From an uncultured Thermomicrobiales bacterium (GTDB lineage: Bacteria > Chloroflexota > Chloroflexia > Thermomicrobiales > CADCWN01), in the NCBI GenBank assembly GCA_902806415.1, contig CADCWN010000292.1:1-41217 (forward strand): 41,217 bases of DNA, in the 5' to 3' direction. The notes beneath the pieces were generated by a model that did no database searches, was not told the origin of the DNA, and saw only the letters and a program-made list of their open reading frames with translations. This document shows positions 38,215-41,217 of this stretch, one piece after another. The position numbers and the translations under genes were made by a program. Each line of letters opens with the position of its first letter. Position 1 is the stretch's first letter.

Positions 38215-39417
38215 TTACTGCGTCAGGCCCTGCTTCTTCGCCTCGGTCTTGGCCGTCTCGGTGACCGTCTCGGTGACCTCGGCGGCGACCCCCTGGACCT
38301 TCTCGACCGTCTCCTGCGCGAAGTCCTGCGCGCGCTCGAGGAGGCTGTCGCGCGCCTCGCCCATCAGCTGATTCTCGCGCGTGGTCTGCGGCAAGGCGAG
38401 GCCGACGGCCGTGCCGAGGGCCAGCGTCACCGCGCCGACCGCCAGCGGGCTCTCACGCAGCACGCGCTGGAAGCCATCCTCCAGCCGGGTCGCCTGGTAC
38501 TGCGCCTGCCCGGCGATGTTGCCCGCCGTCTCCATCGTCCCGCTGGCGATATTGCCCGCGGTCTCCCCAACTTGGCCGACGATATTGCCGGCCGTCTGCC
38601 CGACCTGGCCGACCGCGTCGCCGACCGCGCCGCCGGCCCGCCCGGCCAGGTCGCCGACCTGACCGGCCGCGTCGCCGACCGCACCGCCAGCCCGCCCGGC
38701 GAGGTCGCCGGCCTGGGCGGCAACATTCCCGGAAGTCGCCTGGGAACGCTCGCTGGTCGAACCGAATGCGCCGCGGCCCGCTGATACGTTGCCGCTTCCC
38801 TGATACGCGCCATACGCCGACGACGCGCCGGTCGGGGCGAAGCGCTGCTCCCGGTACCCGGCCTCGTAGGCCCGCGAGTCCATCGAGCCGCGCGCGGCCG
38901 CGCTCCGACTATTGATGAAAAGCCAGCCGAGGCCGAGCCCGGTCAGAGCCGCCGGCAACGGATTCGCCTTAATCGTCGCCACCAAGCCGTGTCGCGCGGC
39001 GTTGGTCGTATCGTTCGCGCTGCGGACCATCGTCTCTACCTTTCCGATTGTCGCCCCCCGGACGGCGGCTTTAACCTGCGTGGTGGCGTCCTCGACCACT
39101 TCGCGCGCGGTAACTCGCGCTTCTTCTAGGACCTCGCGCGCCTGGCCCAGGACCTCTGTTGCCTGTTCCTTCACCTCCGCGAGAGCATGGTCGACAACTT
39201 CCAGCGCGGCCTCTTTCGCCTGCGCCGTGATGTCGCTCGCCGTGTCCTTGGCCTGCTCGCCGATCGTTTCCGGGCTGAGCCGCTGTTGGATCGCGTCGAG
39301 GGTCTCACTCATGTCGGTGCGCGTATTCTCGATATCGCGCCGGATATGCTCAGTCTCTGGCGTGACGGCGATATCGTCGTTATCCTCGTTGGCGCCGGAC
39401 TGGCCGGACCGACTCAT
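38215..39417 (-). CDS. DUF3618-domain protein with LEA-like Gly/Ala repeat region
   Basis: PETEHIRRDIENTRTDMSETLDAIQQRLSPETI, then repeats AGDLAGRAGGAVGDAAGQVGDLAGRAGGAVGDAVGQVGQTAGNI. ATGA overlap with the upstream gene. Confidence 0.82.
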   Translation of the reverse strand: MSRSGQSGANEDNDDIAVTPETEHIRRDIENTRTDMSETLDAIQQRLSPETIGEQAKDTASDITAQAKEAALEVVDHALAEVKEQATEVLGQAREVLEEARVTAREVVEDATTQVKAAVRGATIGKVETMVRSANDTTNAARHGLVATIKANPLPAALTGLGLGWLFINSRSAAARGSMDSRAYEAGYREQRFAPTGASSAYGAYQGSGNVSAGRGAFGSTSERSQATSGNVAAQAGDLAGRAGGAVGDAAGQVGDLAGRAGGAVGDAVGQVGQTAGNIVGQVGETAGNIASGTMETAGNIAGQAQYQATRLEDGFQRVLRESPLAVGAVTLALGTAVGLALPQTTRENQLMGEARDSLLERAQDFAQETVEKVQGVAAEVTETVTETAKTEAKKQGLTQ

Positions 39418-39809
39418 CGGGTTTGCGCTTTGGCCCATTCGGCGTCCTCCTTCAGCGTGTCGATCGTCTGTTGCGGCAGCGGTGTCTCCTGGCGCAGCGC
39501 GCTCAGGCCGCGCATGACCAGGAAGCCGCCGATCCCGGCGACGACCAAGCCGACGAGCAACGCCGCCAGCCACCACGGCACGCCCAGCTCGCCGAGCCCG
39601 ATGGCGATCGCGGCGAGGATGGCGAGGAAGCCGGCGTAGGCGACCGCGCCGCCGGCGATGAGGAAGCCGATGTCCTTGCCGACTCGCGTCGCCTTCTGCG
39701 TCATCTCGGTCTTGGCGAGCTCGACCTCCTGGCGTACCAGCGTGCCGGTGTCACTGGCGAGGGCGGAGAACAACTCGCCGAGCGAGCGATTATCCTGCTG
39801 CCCGCTCAT
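39414..39809 (-). CDS. Phage holin family / DUF1469 (Holin-X-like) membrane protein
   Basis: RSLGELFSALASDTGTLVRQEVELAKTEMTQKATRVGKDIGFLIAGGAVAYAGFLAILAAIAIGL. Confidence 0.88.
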   Translation of the reverse strand: MSGQQDNRSLGELFSALASDTGTLVRQEVELAKTEMTQKATRVGKDIGFLIAGGAVAYAGFLAILAAIAIGLGELGVPWWLAALLVGLVVAGIGGFLVMRGLSALRQETPLPQQTIDTLKEDAEWAKAQTR

Positions 39810-40744
39810 CGTTGGCCCCCCCGACCCGGCTCACGCGGCGGCCCACCAACGATAACGTCCGAGGGCAGCGGCGGTCCGCCGACGATCACATCACCGCTCG
39901 GTTGGGTGCCCGGCGTGGTGCCGGTACCCGCCGCGCCCGTGCCACCAGTCGTTGGGGTGGGGCGGGCGGAGGAGATGCCGGAACCGGTGGTCGCAGCGCT
40001 CGTCCCAAGACCGCTCGTCATGGGGGCGGGTCGCCCGGCGGTGCTACCCATCCCGGTGGAACTGCCGGTAGAAGCGGTGTGGGCCGGCAACTGCGGCGGC
40101 GGGGTGACTGCCGGGGAGGGGCGCTGGCCGTACCAGTCGGCCTGGCCCTGCCAATTGCCCTGGCTCCCCTGGCCGCTCATCTGACCACCCTGGCTCGAGC
40201 TCTTCAGGAAGCGCGCGGCGAACAGGCCGAGCGTGAACGCCCCACCGAGGAAGAGGGCCGGCTCGCGCCGCGCGAACTGCTCAGTGTCGCGCGCGAGCTC
40301 GCGGAGATCGCGCTTGCTCAGATACCCGGCGAATTGCTCCACCTGGCTGGCGGCGCGGTCGATATATCCGGCGATGCCCGCCTGATCGTTGTCGCGCAAC
40401 TGCTCGCCGGTCTGTCGGAAGGCGTGCGCCACCGTGTTCAGGCCGCCAGCCGCCGCCTCTTTTTGGCCTTCGAGTCGCCCGGTGGCTTGCTCGGTGACCG
40501 TATCCTTCAGCTGCGTCGCCTTCTCCTGGACCTGCTCCTTCATCTGGGTCGCCTGCTCGTGAGCCATGCCGCCCGGAGTCGTCGCCTGCCCTTGTGACGG
40601 CGTATTGCCCGCGCTCATGCCGCCCATCTGTCCGGCACCGCTGCCACCTGCTCCCGGTGTCTGGCCCGTCGAGCCGCTGCTACTGCCACTCGGCGTCTGG
40701 CCGGTTCGTGCGGTCCCCATGTTGTTCCGATCGCGATCAACCAT
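39806..40744 (-). CDS. Gly/Ser/Thr/Gln-rich hypothetical protein of the DUF3618 operon
   Basis: MVDRDRNNMGTARTGQTPSGSSSG...LEGQKEAAAGGLNTVAHAFRQTGEQLRDNDQAGIAGYIDRAASQVEQFAGYLSKRDLRELARDTEQFARREPALFLGGAFTLGLFAARFLKSS. Confidence 0.72.
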   Translation of the reverse strand: MVDRDRNNMGTARTGQTPSGSSSGSTGQTPGAGGSGAGQMGGMSAGNTPSQGQATTPGGMAHEQATQMKEQVQEKATQLKDTVTEQATGRLEGQKEAAAGGLNTVAHAFRQTGEQLRDNDQAGIAGYIDRAASQVEQFAGYLSKRDLRELARDTEQFARREPALFLGGAFTLGLFAARFLKSSSQGGQMSGQGSQGNWQGQADWYGQRPSPAVTPPPQLPAHTASTGSSTGMGSTAGRPAPMTSGLGTSAATTGSGISSARPTPTTGGTGAAGTGTTPGTQPSGDVIVGGPPLPSDVIVGGPPREPGRGGQR

Positions 40745-40997
40745 GCCCGCTACTCCCTCCGTATGACGAACGCCGTCCTCACGCTGCGAGGTTCCACCCT
40801 GCCCACGCGGGAAGGGCACCCGCTGCTCTAGGATTCTGAACACTGGCAATTGTTGTGCCAAGGCTCAGGGGGCGGCGTAGGGAAACCATGGTCGGGGAGA
40901 AACCGGTGACCATTCCTGACTCTTAGCTCGACTTTAGCCCTTTGACAGGATAAGCCGGGCGGTTATGCTCGGCATCGCTTCGTGAGGAGGGGTGCCG

Positions 40998-41217
40998 ATG
41001 TCGTGTCTGCCGCCAACGATCGCTGCCGTCATGATGCCATTTGCCGCGCTGTTCTCGCGGCGCGTCTGGGCGCATGTCCAGGTGCTGCTCGCCGGGGCGC
41101 GCCTCGCCCCCGCGCAGCGCACCGTCGCGGCGGCGCTGCGCGCGACCGGACACGACCAGTGCCCGCAGTTCCACCGCTACCACCGTGCCCTGAGTCATGC
41201 GCGCTGGTCCGGCCTCG
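40998..41217 (+). CDS. N-terminal part of a transposase (IS4/IS701-like DDE), truncated by window end
   Basis: gaggagg RBS then MSCLPPTIAAVMMPFAALFSRRVWAHVQVLLAGARLAPAQRTVAAALRATGHDQCPQFHRYHRALSHARWSGL. Confidence 0.8.
   Translation, partial: MSCLPPTIAAVMMPFAALFSRRVWAHVQVLLAGARLAPAQRTVAAALRATGHDQCPQFHRYHRALSHARWSGL

Noticed and set aside
38600-38720. Direct repeats suggestive of a CRISPR-like array
   Set aside because: Repeats are in frame within the DUF3618 protein (AGDLAGRAGGAVGD...), with no unique spacers.

Overview
High-GC window that looks like a Chloroflexota-type genome or metagenome contig (inference from protein style; taxonomy not tested). It is mostly ordinary chromosomal genes: MIP18/DUF59 protein, YggX, PMT-type mannosyltransferase, a MutL-like ATPase plus a barrel-sandwich-like partner, a zinc-ribbon membrane protein, dtd, ispF/ispD, Uma2, a PHP/SpoVS/YmdB/RNase Y block, two tandem flippase-like paralogs plus UppP, HemL-like aminotransferase, GatD-like amidotransferase, acyl-CoA synthetase, CobQ, an OPRT-like enzyme, DUF2207-like protein, M1 peptidase, class-A beta-lactamase-like hydrolase, and a DUF3618/Holin-X/Gly-rich operon. 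Both window edges fall inside probable transposase genes. Three genes are visibly broken: a sulfatase, a methyltransferase and a TAP-type alpha/beta hydrolase. The strongest unexplained signal is a dispersed family of intergenic hairpins. Their arms are iterated ~7-bp units (GTCnnnA-like), and at least three loops share a GGTTGC/GGCAC motif. They occur at about 8.6, 22.5, 25.3 and 29.3 kb, with a degenerate copy near 17.8 kb. A second inverted-repeat family (GGGCGTATTGCNTACGCCC) occurs at 31.1 and 34.5 kb with a compensatory base change. Protein-level curiosities include a two-TM protein with an RNA polymerase alpha-CTD-like C-terminus, a MutL-like ATPase with no mutase nearby, SpoVS with a long N-terminal extension, and GatD without MurT. 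No CRISPR array, tRNA, rRNA or recognisable defence system was seen. All calls come from reading the sequence; no searches were run.
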